DNA of 64,000 nt from Jeotgalibaca ciconiae (GTDB lineage: Bacteria > Bacillota > Bacilli > Lactobacillales > Aerococcaceae). Position 1 is the first letter of the stretch. Each line of letters opens with the position of its first letter. Shown piece by piece: positions 34,224 through 42,346 of this stretch. A program made the translations under genes and the position numbers. The DNA lies in NCBI RefSeq assembly GCF_003955755.1, contig NZ_CP034465.1, forward strand, positions 186,001-250,000. Direction: 5' to 3'. The notes under the pieces were generated by a model that was not told the origin of the DNA, did not search any database, and saw only the letters and a list, made by a program, of their open reading frames with translations.

Positions 34224-35242
34224 AGCTAAAAATAACAGTGATTTGTAGTGTGGTCTTCTCTCTCTTCTTTTTTCTCTTATTATTCCTAGTCATTTTCTTT
34301 GCAGATGATACGGACAGTGGCGAAAACAACAAGGATTCTTCTATTCCACAAGGCGGTGTGACCGTTTCACCAGAAGTGTTGGCACACCGTCCGTTGATTG
34401 AAAAATATGGTAAGGAATATGGGATTGAAGACTATGTTTCTTATATCTTAGCCATTATGCAAGTGGAATCGGGCGGTACAGCAGAAGATGTTATGCAAAG
34501 TTCCGAATCTTTGGGTTTACCGCCCAACAGTTTGAGTACCGAAGAGTCCATCAAACAAGGGGTTAAATATTTCAGTGAATTATTAACCAGTGCAGAACAA
34601 CAAGGAGTGGATATAGATTCTGTTATCCAATCTTATAATTATGGCGGTGGCTTTTTAAATTATGTGAGGAGTCATGGGAAAAAATATACCTATGAATTAG
34701 CCGAACAGTTTTCTAAAGAGAAGTCGGGTGGTCAAAAAGCAGACTATCCCAATCCCATAGCCATACCTGTGAATGGTGGTTGGCGATATAACTATGGAAA
34801 TCAGTTTTATGTTCAGTTGGTTTCACAATACCTAACCGACACTTCCCCAACAGAATTTGATGATAAAACCGTGCAAGTCATTATGGACGAAGCCTTGAAA
34901 TACGAAGGGTTTCCCTATGTCTTTGGAGGGGCGTCGCCTACCACCTCTTTTGATTGTAGTGGCTTAATACAATGGGTGTATGACAAAGCTGGCATTTCTC
35001 TCCCTCGTGTCGCCCAAGATCAGTATGACGCTACGCAAGAAATCTCTATGGAAGAAGCCCAAGCAGGCGACCTTATCTTCTTTCATTCAACCTATAATGC
35101 AGGCACATATGTGACTCATGTGGCGATATATTTAGAGGGAAATCGCTTTTATCATGCAGGCGACCCAATCGGTTATGGCGACTTAAGCAGTCGTTATTGG
35201 CAAGACCATCTGATTGGGGCTAGACGTGTTATTCATAACTAA
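34220..35242 (+). CDS. Cell-wall hydrolase Orf14 (lysozyme-like + NlpC/P60, CwlT-type)
   Basis: 340 residues: N-terminal signal-anchor (about 5-28), a lysozyme-like domain with catalytic Glu in QVESGG (about residue 80), and a C-terminal NlpC/P60 endopeptidase with Cys in FDCSGLIQW (about 247), His in THVAIYL and a third polar residue in FYHAGDP. Together these cut both glycan and peptide bonds of the wall to let the channel through. Four-base overlap with orf15. Equivalent to CwlT of ICEBs1. Confidence 0.93.
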   Translation: MKLKITVICSVVFSLFFFLLLFLVIFFADDTDSGENNKDSSIPQGGVTVSPEVLAHRPLIEKYGKEYGIEDYVSYILAIMQVESGGTAEDVMQSSESLGLPPNSLSTEESIKQGVKYFSELLTSAEQQGVDIDSVIQSYNYGGGFLNYVRSHGKKYTYELAEQFSKEKSGGQKADYPNPIAIPVNGGWRYNYGNQFYVQLVSQYLTDTSPTEFDDKTVQVIMDEALKYEGFPYVFGGASPTTSFDCSGLIQWVYDKAGISLPRVAQDQYDATQEISMEEAQAGDLIFFHSTYNAGTYVTHVAIYLEGNRFYHAGDPIGYGDLSSRYWQDHLIGARRVIHN

Positions 35243-35258
35243 GAAAGGAATGAATCAA

Positions 35259-36188
35259 ATGATTATAAAAATCGAGCGAAAAGAAAAGAAGGAGAAACCA
35301 AAGAAATCTAAAAAACCGAGCAAGCAAAGAAAAGTTCCGATGATTAAAGTTGGCACGCATAAGAAATTAACCTTTGTTTTATGGGTTTTATTGATTGGTA
35401 GTGTCGGATTTGGAATCTATAAAAATTTTACTGCCATTGACACTCATACTGTCCGTGAAACAGAAATCATTAAACAGCAGATTGTCGATACCAACCAAGT
35501 AGAAAGTTTTGTGAAATCCTTTGCGAAAGACTACTTTTCGTGGCAACAATCCCAAGAAGCCATTGATAAACGAAATGAAAAATTGACCCATTATTTGACG
35601 GAAGAATTGCAGGTATTAAATGAAGAAATGATTCGTAAGGATATTCCTACTAGTTCTAGTGTGAACGATATACAGGTGTGGCAGGTTTCTCAAGTGAATG
35701 AGAACACCTTTGAGGTACTGTTTTCTGTTGAACAAGTTATTACCGAAGACAAAGACAAGGAAACTATATCGTCTAGCTTTCATGTGGTTGTCCATATAGA
35801 TGAATCAGATAATATGGTTATTATCAAAAATCCGACAATGAGTAAGAAACCTCAAAAATCGGACTACCAACCCAAACAGCTAGAAAGTGACCATACAGTA
35901 GATACAGAAACGATGGACGAAATCACTAGCTTTTTAGAAACGTTCTTCCAGCTCTATCCTACCGCCACAGAAAAAGAATTGACTTACTATGTAAGTAATC
36001 ATGTGTTACCTATGATTAACAAGGAATATGTTTTCGAGGAATTGGTGAATCCTATCTTTACCAGAAAAGATAACCAAGTAATCGTGAATGTCGCTGTGAA
36101 ATATTTAGATCAAGAAACAAAGGCAACCCAAATCTCGCAATTTGAGTTGATATTAGAAAAACAAGATAATTGGAAGATTGTAAAATAA
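35259..36188 (+). CDS. Conjugation protein Orf13 (TcpC/ConC-like)
   Basis: 309 residues: a very basic cytosolic N-terminus (KEKKEKPKKSKKPSKQRK), one membrane segment (about 32-50), and an extracytoplasmic part with two NTF2-like domains (about 80-190 and 205-309), as in TcpC of pCW3. VirB8-like scaffold of the channel. ATG 35259 is nine bases past GAAAGGA; the in-frame codons upstream overlap orf14 and are rejected. Last gene of the transfer operon; a terminator follows. Confidence 0.88.
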   Translation: MIIKIERKEKKEKPKKSKKPSKQRKVPMIKVGTHKKLTFVLWVLLIGSVGFGIYKNFTAIDTHTVRETEIIKQQIVDTNQVESFVKSFAKDYFSWQQSQEAIDKRNEKLTHYLTEELQVLNEEMIRKDIPTSSSVNDIQVWQVSQVNENTFEVLFSVEQVITEDKDKETISSSFHVVVHIDESDNMVIIKNPTMSKKPQKSDYQPKQLESDHTVDTETMDEITSFLETFFQLYPTATEKELTYYVSNHVLPMINKEYVFEELVNPIFTRKDNQVIVNVAVKYLDQETKATQISQFELILEKQDNWKIVK

Positions 36189-36197
36189 CAAATATTG

Positions 36198-36236
36198 GTA
36201 CATGATTACAGATACTTTGTAATCATGTACTCTTTT
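36198..36236 (+). terminator. Intrinsic terminator after orf13
   Basis: GTACATGATTAC (36198-36209) pairs with GTAATCATGTAC (36219-36230), then TCTTTTT. A 12-bp perfect stem separating the transfer operon from the tet(M) region. Confidence 0.85.
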
Positions 36237-36257
36237 TGATAAAAAATTGGAGATTCC

Positions 36258-36286
36258 TTTACAAATATGCTCTTACGTGCTATTAT
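36258..36286 (+). promoter_or_regulatory. tet(M) promoter
   Basis: TTTACA (36258-36263), a 17-base spacer and TATTAT (36281-36286). It matches the position of the Tn916 tet(M) promoter. The leader to the tet(M) ATG is about 270 bases and carries two attenuator-like hairpins and a tiny open frame at 36319 (7 codons, MRQGILK). Confidence 0.8.
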
Positions 36287-36462
36287 TTAAGTGACTATTT
36301 AAAAGGAGTTAATAAATATGCGGCAAGGTATTCTTAAATAAACTGTCAATTTGATAGCGGGAACAAATAATTAGATGTCCTTTTTTAGGAGGGCTTAGTT
36401 TTTTGTACCCAGTTTAAGAATACCTTTATCATGTGATTCTAAAGTATCCAGAGAATATCTGT

Positions 36463-36549
36463 ATGCTTTGTATACCTATGGTTATGCATAAAAATCCCAG
36501 TGATAAAAGTATTTATCACTGGGATTTTTATGCCCTTTTGGGTTTTTGA
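36463..36549 (+). CDS. tet(M) leader peptide (Orf12)
   Basis: A 28-residue peptide beginning MLCIPMVMHKNPSDKS and ending in YALLGF, the known Tn916 Orf12 leader with one substitution near the start. Its translation through the 36490-36529 hairpin region is thought to decide whether tet(M) transcription continues: ribosomes slowed by tetracycline let RNA polymerase read through. The stop overlaps the region just before the tet(M) ribosome site. Confidence 0.9.
   Translation: MLCIPMVMHKNPSDKSIYHWDFYALLGF
36490..36529 (+). terminator. tet(M) attenuator hairpin
   Basis: A perfect 18-bp stem, AAAAATCCCAGTGATAAA (36490-36507) and TTTATCACTGGGATTTTT (36512-36529) around AGTA. It lies within the leader peptide frame and is the attenuator known from Tn916. 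Confidence 0.9.
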
Positions 36550-36564
36550 ATGGAGGAAAATCAC

Positions 36565-38484
36565 ATGAAAATTATTAATATTGGAGTTTTAGCTCATGTT
36601 GATGCAGGAAAAACTACCTTAACAGAAAGCTTATTATATAACAGTGGAGCGATTACAGAATTAGGAAGCGTGGACAAAGGTACAACGAGGACAGATAATA
36701 CGCTTTTAGAACGTCAGAGAGGAATTACAATTCAGACAGGAATAACCTCTTTTCAGTGGGAAAATACGAAGGTGAACATCATAGACACGCCAGGACATAT
36801 GGATTTCTTAGCAGAAGTATATCGTTCATTATCAGTTTTAGATGGGGCAATTCTACTGATTTCTGCAAAAGATGGCGTACAAGCACAAACTCGTATATTA
36901 TTTCATGCACTTAGGAAAATGGGGATTCCCACAATCTTTTTTATCAATAAGATTGACCAAAATGGAATTGATTTATCAACGGTTTATCAGGATATTAAAG
37001 AGAAACTTTCTGCCGAAATTGTAATCAAACAGAAGGTAGAACTGTATCCTAATATGTGTGTGACGAACTTTACCGAATCTGAACAATGGGATACGGTAAT
37101 AGAGGGAAACGATGACCTTTTAGAGAAATATATGTCCGGTAAATCATTAGAAGCATTGGAACTCGAACAAGAGGAAAGCATAAGATTTCAGAATTGTTCT
37201 CTGTTCCCTCTTTATCATGGAAGTGCAAAAAGTAATATAGGGATTGATAACCTTATAGAAGTTATTACTAGTAAATTTTATTCATCAACACATCGAGGTC
37301 CGTCTGAACTTTGCGGAAATGTTTTCAAAATTGAATATACAAAAAAAAGACAACGTCTTGCATATATACGCCTTTATAGTGGAGTACTACATTTACGAGA
37401 TTCGGTTAGAGTATCAGAAAAAGAAAAAATAAAAGTTACAGAAATGTATACTTCAATAAATGGTGAATTATGTAAGATTGATAGAGCTTATTCTGGAGAA
37501 ATTGTTATTTTGCAAAATGAGTTTTTGAAGTTAAATAGTGTTCTTGGAGATACAAAACTATTGCCACAGAGAAAAAAGATTGAAAATCCGCACCCTCTAC
37601 TACAAACAACTGTTGAACCGAGTAAACCTGAACAGAGAGAAATGTTGCTTGATGCCCTTTTGGAAATCTCAGATAGTGATCCGCTTCTACGATATTACGT
37701 GGATTCTACGACACATGAAATTATACTTTCTTTCTTAGGGAAAGTACAAATGGAAGTGATTAGTGCACTGTTGCAAGAAAAGTATCATGTGGAGATAGAA
37801 CTAAAAGAGCCTACAGTCATTTATATGGAGAGACCGTTAAAAAATGCAGAATATACCATTCACATCGAAGTGCCGCCAAATCCTTTCTGGGCTTCCATTG
37901 GTTTATCTGTATCACCGCTTCCGTTGGGAAGTGGAATGCAGTATGAGAGCTCGGTTTCTCTTGGATACTTAAATCAATCATTTCAAAATGCAGTTATGGA
38001 AGGGATACGCTATGGTTGCGAACAAGGATTATATGGTTGGAATGTGACGGATTGTAAAATCTGTTTTAAGTACGGTTTATACTATAGCCCTGTTAGTACT
38101 CCAGCAGATTTTCGGATGCTTACTCCTATTGTACTGGAGCAAGCCTTTAGAAAAGCTGGAACAGAATTGTTAGAGCCATATCTTAGTTTTAAAGTTTATG
38201 CACCACAGGAATATCTTTCACGGGCATATAACGATGCTCCCAAATATTGTGCAAATATCGTAAATACTCAACTGAAAAATAATGAGGTCATTATTATTGG
38301 AGAAATTCCTGCTCGATGTATTCAAGATTATCGCAATGATTTAACTTTTTTTACAAATGGGCTTAGTGTTTGTTTAGCAGAGCTAAAAGGATATCAGGTT
38401 ACCACTGGCGAACCTGTTTGCCAGACCCGTCGTCTAAATAGTCGGATAGATAAAGTAAGATATATGTTCAATAAAATAACTTAG
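36565..38484 (+). CDS. tet(M): Tetracycline resistance ribosomal protection protein Tet(M)
   Basis: 639 residues, the full length of Tet(M). An EF-G-like GTPase: G1 AHVDAGKTT (residues 10-18), G3 DTPGH, G4 NKID; then the domain IV tip loops that displace tetracycline from the 30S subunit. Start [15 protein letters not shown] is that of known Tet(M); ATG 36565 follows TGGAGG. Upstream in-frame codons add five residues but no ribosome site. Compared with remembered Tn916 Tet(M) it differs by scattered substitutions (e.g. [33 protein letters not shown]), so it is a mosaic-type allele. Drug resistance expected. Confidence 0.96.
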   Translation: MKIINIGVLAHVDAGKTTLTESLLYNSGAITELGSVDKGTTRTDNTLLERQRGITIQTGITSFQWENTKVNIIDTPGHMDFLAEVYRSLSVLDGAILLISAKDGVQAQTRILFHALRKMGIPTIFFINKIDQNGIDLSTVYQDIKEKLSAEIVIKQKVELYPNMCVTNFTESEQWDTVIEGNDDLLEKYMSGKSLEALELEQEESIRFQNCSLFPLYHGSAKSNIGIDNLIEVITSKFYSSTHRGPSELCGNVFKIEYTKKRQRLAYIRLYSGVLHLRDSVRVSEKEKIKVTEMYTSINGELCKIDRAYSGEIVILQNEFLKLNSVLGDTKLLPQRKKIENPHPLLQTTVEPSKPEQREMLLDALLEISDSDPLLRYYVDSTTHEIILSFLGKVQMEVISALLQEKYHVEIELKEPTVIYMERPLKNAEYTIHIEVPPNPFWASIGLSVSPLPLGSGMQYESSVSLGYLNQSFQNAVMEGIRYGCEQGLYGWNVTDCKICFKYGLYYSPVSTPADFRMLTPIVLEQAFRKAGTELLEPYLSFKVYAPQEYLSRAYNDAPKYCANIVNTQLKNNEVIIIGEIPARCIQDYRNDLTFFTNGLSVCLAELKGYQVTTGEPVCQTRRLNSRIDKVRYMFNKIT

Positions 38485-38581
38485 TGCGTTTTATGTTGTT
38501 ATATAAATATGGTTTCTTATTAAATAAGATGAAATATTCTTTAATATAGATTTGAATTAAAGTGGAAAGGAGGAGATTGTT

Positions 38582-38770
38582 ATTATAAACTACAAGTGGA
38601 TATTGTGTCCTATTTGTGGAAATAAAACAAGACTACGAATACGAGTGGATACTATACTTAAAAATTTCCCTTTATACTGCCCCAAATGTAAGAACGAAAC
38701 TTTAATTAATGTTCAAAAAATGAATATAATAACAATCAAAGAGCCAGACGCCAAGACGCAGAGCCGATAA
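38582..38770 (+). CDS. Cysteine-rich KTR protein (Orf6), non-ATG start
   Basis: 62 residues with two CxxC knuckles, CPICGNKTR and CPKCKNE, and the conserved C-terminus PDAKTQSR: the cysteine-rich KTR protein downstream of tet(M) in Tn916-family elements (Orf6). No ATG, GTG or TTG is in frame before the conserved NYKW start; the codon correctly spaced from GGAAAGGAGG is ATT (38582). Either it uses ATT or its start has been lost. Likely binds zinc; function unknown. Its stop lies in a terminator. Confidence 0.7.
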   Translation: MINYKWILCPICGNKTRLRIRVDTILKNFPLYCPKCKNETLINVQKMNIITIKEPDAKTQSR

Positions 38771-38806
38771 TTTGAGAAATGAAACTCTCATCTTATCGGC
38801 TCTTTT
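38761..38806 (+). terminator. Terminator after orf6
   Basis: GAGCCGATAA (38761-38770) pairs with TTATCGGCTC (38793-38802), followed by five T. It includes the orf6 stop codon and lies before the convergent orf9. Confidence 0.82.
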
Positions 38807-38827
38807 TGTTTATCTGAATTTTACTGA

Positions 38828-39181
38828 CTAGCCTTCAATATTTCTTGCTTCATTGATACCTTTTGCTAGTGCTTCCATTAAGGATAGTTCTTTGTCTGTA
38901 AAGCTATCCATGTATTTTTCTACCTGTAACCTTCGAGTGCTTTTAATCAAATTATCTGTAGGTAAGAAAAATTCATCAATAGATACATGGAGTAATGATA
39001 CAAGATCATACAGCACTTGTGTACTTGGGTGTTGTCCTTTGTTTTCTATATTTGTTAAATAACGTGGGTCAATTTCAATCATTGTTCCCACTTGTTCACG
39101 AGTGAGACCCCGTTTCATTCGAGCCTCTTTAATCGCTAAACCAACGGCTCTAAAATCGTATTTATCTTCTTTTTTACGCAT
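38828..39181 (-). CDS. XRE-family repressor Orf9
   Basis: 117 residues with an N-terminal helix-turn-helix ([37 protein letters not shown], about 16-55), matching Orf9 of Tn916. It is thought to repress the orf7-orf8 regulators that drive transfer and excision. Divergent from orf7, with palindrome-like repeats (GTTCCTATATAAC, GTTCCTATAGAAC, GTTATATAG) in the 39195-39280 intergenic stretch, which would suit its operators. Confidence 0.88.
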   Translation of the reverse strand: MRKKEDKYDFRAVGLAIKEARMKRGLTREQVGTMIEIDPRYLTNIENKGQHPSTQVLYDLVSLLHVSIDEFFLPTDNLIKSTRRLQVEKYMDSFTDKELSLMEALAKGINEARNIEG

Positions 39182-39194
39182 ACTAAATCACCTC

Positions 39195-39413
39195 TATACA
39201 TTTTACTGTTCCTATATAACCATAAACAGGTATAGAAAAACATGTTATATAGTTTATGAGTTCCTATAGAACACTGGGGAATTTATTAATGCGATGAATC
39301 CAATTTCAAATAGAAAGGTCGCTGATTTTATTTACCTATACAACTTTATAAAATTTAGTCATACTCCTAGAAAGTAGATAAAATTGGCGACTTAATGGAG
39401 GGAAAAGTCGCCA
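39195..39413. promoter_or_regulatory. orf9-orf7 control region
   Basis: Between the divergent orf9 and orf7 there are GTTCCTATATAAC and GTTCCTATAGAAC half-repeats (39211-39271) and two hairpins: GTCGC..ATTTTAT with ATAAAAT..GCGAC (39328-39392) and GGCGACTT with AAGTCGCC (39387-39413). An open frame without start resembling no known protein runs from about 39460 into orf7. Probable operators and RNA structure; functions inferred from position. Confidence 0.45.
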
Positions 39414-39711
39414 TGAGAAAGGTAATCTGTCATCTAGTTCTCTTAATTAAGTTCTTATCAAAAAAACTTATCCACCTGTACTGGATAGATATGACCATCA
39501 ATGTGGTTTTGCAGATTACATAGATAGAAAAATCAAAGCATATGAACAGAGAAAACAATCTGTTTATGTGCTTTTTTGGTCACTTAATAAATATCTTTTA
39601 GGATTTCTCTTCATTTATGCAACAAATCCCCCTTTCGTGTCGGGGCTTAGTATGAAGGGAGATAAAGAAGCACATGCCACTCCCTTTCACGACAGAAAGG
39701 GGGTGAAAAGC

Positions 39712-40134
39712 ATGAAACCATCTTCTTTTCAAGAAACCATAGAAAATCAGTTTGACTATATCTGCAAACAAGTTATTGAAGATGAACGAAAAGATTACTT
39801 CAAACATCTAGACAGACTATCAGCAAAAGAAGTCTCGTTTTCTGATATAGATAACTACCTTGTCAACTCTTTTTCTACTGTTGATACGTACGTCACTGAT
39901 TTCCAACTATTTAAATTATTTGGATCAAGAATCAATGTTGAAAGTGATTTATTAAGTGAAGCCCTGCGTCATCTTTCAGAGAAAAAACGGAACATTATTT
40001 TACTTCATTACTTTATGGATATGAGTGATGTGGAGATTGCGGAGTTACTAAATTTGAATCGTTCGACTGTTTATCGTCATCGAATAAGTGGACTAGCCAT
40101 GATTAAAGAATTCATGAAGGAGTGTAAAGAATGA
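39712..40134 (+). CDS. Sigma-70-like regulator Orf7
   Basis: 140 residues starting MKPSSFQETIENQFDYIC, as Orf7 of Tn916. The C-terminal region 4 (ALRHLSEKKRNIILLHYFMDMSDVEIAELLNLNRSTVYRHR) is a sigma-type helix-turn-helix. It promotes transcription of transfer genes together with Orf8. ATG 39712 has GGGGG before it; the frame extends 144 bases upstream into control sequence, which is not used. Overlaps orf8 by four bases. Confidence 0.9.
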   Translation: MKPSSFQETIENQFDYICKQVIEDERKDYFKHLDRLSAKEVSFSDIDNYLVNSFSTVDTYVTDFQLFKLFGSRINVESDLLSEALRHLSEKKRNIILLHYFMDMSDVEIAELLNLNRSTVYRHRISGLAMIKEFMKECKE

Positions 40135-40361
40135 AAACAGCTTATCCAAGGGTTCCCTTCCCCCTCATTGTAAAGGCGACAGATGGCGACGTGGAAGCAA
40201 TTAATCAGATTGTTAAACATTATCGAGGGTATACCTCAAAACGTTCATTACGTCGCATGACAGACGAATATGGAAATTCTCATATGGTTATTGATGAAAC
40301 CCTACGTGGCAGAATGGAAACGAAACTCATCTCTAAGATTTTATCGTTCGAAATTAAATAG
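40131..40361 (+). CDS. Orf8 helix-turn-helix protein
   Basis: 76 residues of the conjugative-transposon helix-turn-helix family (HTH_16): PFPLIVKATDGDVEAINQIVKHYRGYTSKRSLRRMTDEYGN with DETLRGRMETKLISKIL. Works with Orf7 in Tn916 as an activator. ATG overlaps orf7's stop; AAGGAG precedes it. Confidence 0.9.
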   Translation: MKTAYPRVPFPLIVKATDGDVEAINQIVKHYRGYTSKRSLRRMTDEYGNSHMVIDETLRGRMETKLISKILSFEIK

Positions 40362-40439
40362 TCCCATTTTTTCGTGGAAGCGTGTCGAATCGTATCCACG
40401 CTTCCCGATTTGGGAGGTTTGTTATTCCATCAAAGCATA

Positions 40440-40800
40440 TTGTGTGTTCAGTAGGTTTTGATAGGCTAACAAGCCAAACGTTCTTTGACAACCAAATAAA
40501 GGCAATCGAATACGTTTCGGTAAGAAAAGAGCTGATGAACTAACACGCCATGACCTACAAAATTAGTGAGCGATTCATGTTAGTAATTCGAAAGTAATCT
40601 TTAGCAGGATTGCTGCCATGACTTTCTTATCGTGATAATGATACTCCCGTATAGCCATAGTCCGAGCGTTAGAAGCGTCACAGGCAATGGGTACGGCTAC
40701 ATGAGAACCATGCAGAAGTGAAATTCCTGTGAGCTTTGCTAGAGCTGTTCGATTGCTAAGATATTCTTCTCTTGTCAGTGTATTATTATAAAACTATTTG
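40440..40800 (+). other. Gene-free structured region upstream of DUF3173 gene
   Basis: The 497 bases between orf8 and the DUF3173 gene hold no good frame. From about 40440 to 40780 the base composition is less A/T-rich than the neighbouring genes and pairs such as CACAGG (40679) with CCTGTG (40727) and CGTGATAATG/ATAATGATAC repeats suggest RNA structure. It reads like a conserved noncoding RNA or a recombination-control region of Tn5801-type elements. I cannot name it. Confidence 0.35.
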
Positions 40801-40801
40801 A

Positions 40802-40843
40802 TATAATTATAGGTGAATATTGGAGTTTTCCTAGCCTATAATT
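40802..40843 (+). promoter_or_regulatory. Extended -10 promoter with overlapping inverted repeat (DUF3173 gene)
   Basis: TATAAT (40802-40807) preceded by TGA, and a perfect 9-bp inverted repeat AATTATAGG (40805-40813) and CCTATAATT (40835-40843) that overlaps the -10 and ends just before the ribosome site. This fits an operator or RNA switch governing excision proteins. Confidence 0.55.
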
Positions 40844-40858
40844 GGGAAAGGAGTAATA

Positions 40859-41059
40859 ATGATAACGGTCACAAAAAAGGATTTAGTTGAGCTAGGATAT
40901 GGAACTTCTTTTTCAGCAGACATCATAAAAAAAGCAAAAGAATTGATGATTACAAAAGGGCATATCTACTATCAATCTCGAAAGCTAGATAGAGTCCCTC
41001 GTGAAGCTGTTGAAGAAATTCTAGGAATTCGGTTTTCAAATGAAAACAGGTCTGAGTAG
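40859..41059 (+). CDS. DUF3173 family protein (excisionase-like)
   Basis: 66 residues, VTKKDLVELGYGTSFSADII then KKAKELMITKGHIYYQSRKLDRVPREAVEEILG: the DUF3173 family regularly encoded immediately before integrases of Tn5801-group and related ICEs. The winged-helix look and position suggest a recombination directionality factor. GGGAAAGGAG precedes the ATG. Not homologous by eye to the Xis of Tn916. Role inferred from context. Confidence 0.82.
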   Translation: MITVTKKDLVELGYGTSFSADIIKKAKELMITKGHIYYQSRKLDRVPREAVEEILGIRFSNENRSE

Positions 41060-41085
41060 TTTTTGCACAGTAAGGAGTAAAAACT

Positions 41086-42279
41086 ATGGTTAAAGACCCA
41101 ATAAAAAAAGCAAAGAATGGAACCTATTATTTTCGTGCAAATCTAGGTTATGATTCTAAAGGGAAAAAAATTCAAAAATATCGTAGTGGATTCACTACTA
41201 AAAAAGAAGCAAGAGAAGAATATTCGAAACTGCTATTGATGAAACCAGAAGAATTAAGTGAGAATAAGGATAAAATGACGTTTAAACATTATATCTTTGA
41301 AATTTTCCTTCCATGGTATAAGACACAGGTAAAGCTCAGAACATATGAAAATCGCTTACCAACTATTAAGAAGCATTTCTCTTATTTTGATAAAATGGCT
41401 GTTTCCGATATTGAGCCTATTGATGTGCAAAATTGGCAACTAAAATTATCAAAGAAGTGTAAGTCTTCTTATGTAAGAGCTGTTCAAGGACTATTTTCAG
41501 TTGCTATGGATCGAGCAATTGTCCTTGGGATAACCACCACAAATCCATCTAAGATTATTGGCAATGTGAAAAAGCAAAAGTCTAAAATTGAATTTTGGAC
41601 AAAAGAAGAATTTGAAAAAGTAATCTCTCTAATTTACAAAGAAGATTACTATCAACACTTTTTATTTATCTCTCTGTGGTTTTTATTTATGACTGGAATG
41701 CGAATTGGTGAAGCTACTGCCATTCAATGGGAAGATATTGATTTTGACTCAGGAGTACTAACCATCAACAAAACACTCTATTACAAGAATCAATCGAATT
41801 ATAGATTTGTTGAACCAAAAACAAAGGCGAGCGTTCGTCATATTGTATTAGATAAATGCACATTAACTTATTTATCCGAATGGAAGGAAGTACAACAAAA
41901 TCTAATTCAGACAGACTTTGTAATGAGCTATAACGGTATTCCTACCCAAAAACATACACTATCATATGCTATTGAACGCTATGCTAAGCTGGCTGGCATC
42001 CATCGAATCAGAATCCATGGGTTACGGCATTCTCATGCTTCCTTGTTAATCAGTATGGGAGAAAATCCACTTATCATTAAAGATCGTCTAGGACACGAAG
42101 ATATTGAGACGACTTTAGGAACGTATGGACATCTTTATCCTAACAGTAATTTCGAGGTAGCTAACAAATTAAATGGAGCCATTTCCTTTAAAGAAGCAAA
42201 ACAAAATTATGATACTTCACCAAAGAATCAATTTACTGTAGACTACTTGCGAAACAAAGAAATGAAAAAAGTGCAATAA
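41086..42279 (+). CDS. int: Tyrosine integrase of the element
   Basis: 397 residues: N-terminal arm-binding domain (GTYYFRANLGYDSKGKKIQKYRSGF, about 11-35), core-binding SAM-like domain (about 65-165), catalytic domain with Arg in MTGMRIGEA, HGLRHSHASLL (His-x-x-Arg) and Tyr in LGTYGHLYP. Unlike the Tn916 integrase, it is phage-type and targets the 3' end of guaA. AAGGAGTAAAAACT precedes the ATG. The last codons (GTG-CAA-TAA) form part of the right arm-type repeat. Confidence 0.93.
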   Translation: MVKDPIKKAKNGTYYFRANLGYDSKGKKIQKYRSGFTTKKEAREEYSKLLLMKPEELSENKDKMTFKHYIFEIFLPWYKTQVKLRTYENRLPTIKKHFSYFDKMAVSDIEPIDVQNWQLKLSKKCKSSYVRAVQGLFSVAMDRAIVLGITTTNPSKIIGNVKKQKSKIEFWTKEEFEKVISLIYKEDYYQHFLFISLWFLFMTGMRIGEATAIQWEDIDFDSGVLTINKTLYYKNQSNYRFVEPKTKASVRHIVLDKCTLTYLSEWKEVQQNLIQTDFVMSYNGIPTQKHTLSYAIERYAKLAGIHRIRIHGLRHSHASLLISMGENPLIIKDRLGHEDIETTLGTYGHLYPNSNFEVANKLNGAISFKEAKQNYDTSPKNQFTVDYLRNKEMKKVQ

Positions 42280-42289
42280 AAGTGCAGTA
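42266..42289 (+). other. Right arm-type integrase site
   Basis: Identical 24-base copy of the left-end site at 21838, containing GTGCAATAAAAGTGCAGTA; it overlaps the stop codon of int. Confidence 0.65.
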
Positions 42290-42299
42290 AAAAGATAAG

Positions 42300-42340
42300 A
42301 AGAGCCAGAAACCCTTGGTATAAGAGGATTTCTAGCTCTC
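42300..42340 (-). terminator. Terminator for guaA supplied by the element
   Basis: On the minus strand AGAGCTAGAAAT pairs with TTTCTGGCTCT around an 18-base loop, followed by TCTTATCTTTTT. It lies inside the element and ends leftward transcription from guaA. Confidence 0.7.
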
Positions 42341-42346
42341 CTACAA

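Noticed and set aside
36550-36564. Five-codon extension of tet(M)
   Set aside because: The ribosome site TGGAGG lies within it, and all known Tet(M) proteins start at MKIINIG.
39460-39711. Open frame running into orf7
   Set aside because: No start codon with ribosome site at its beginning and no recognisable protein; orf7 starts at 39712 as in Tn916.
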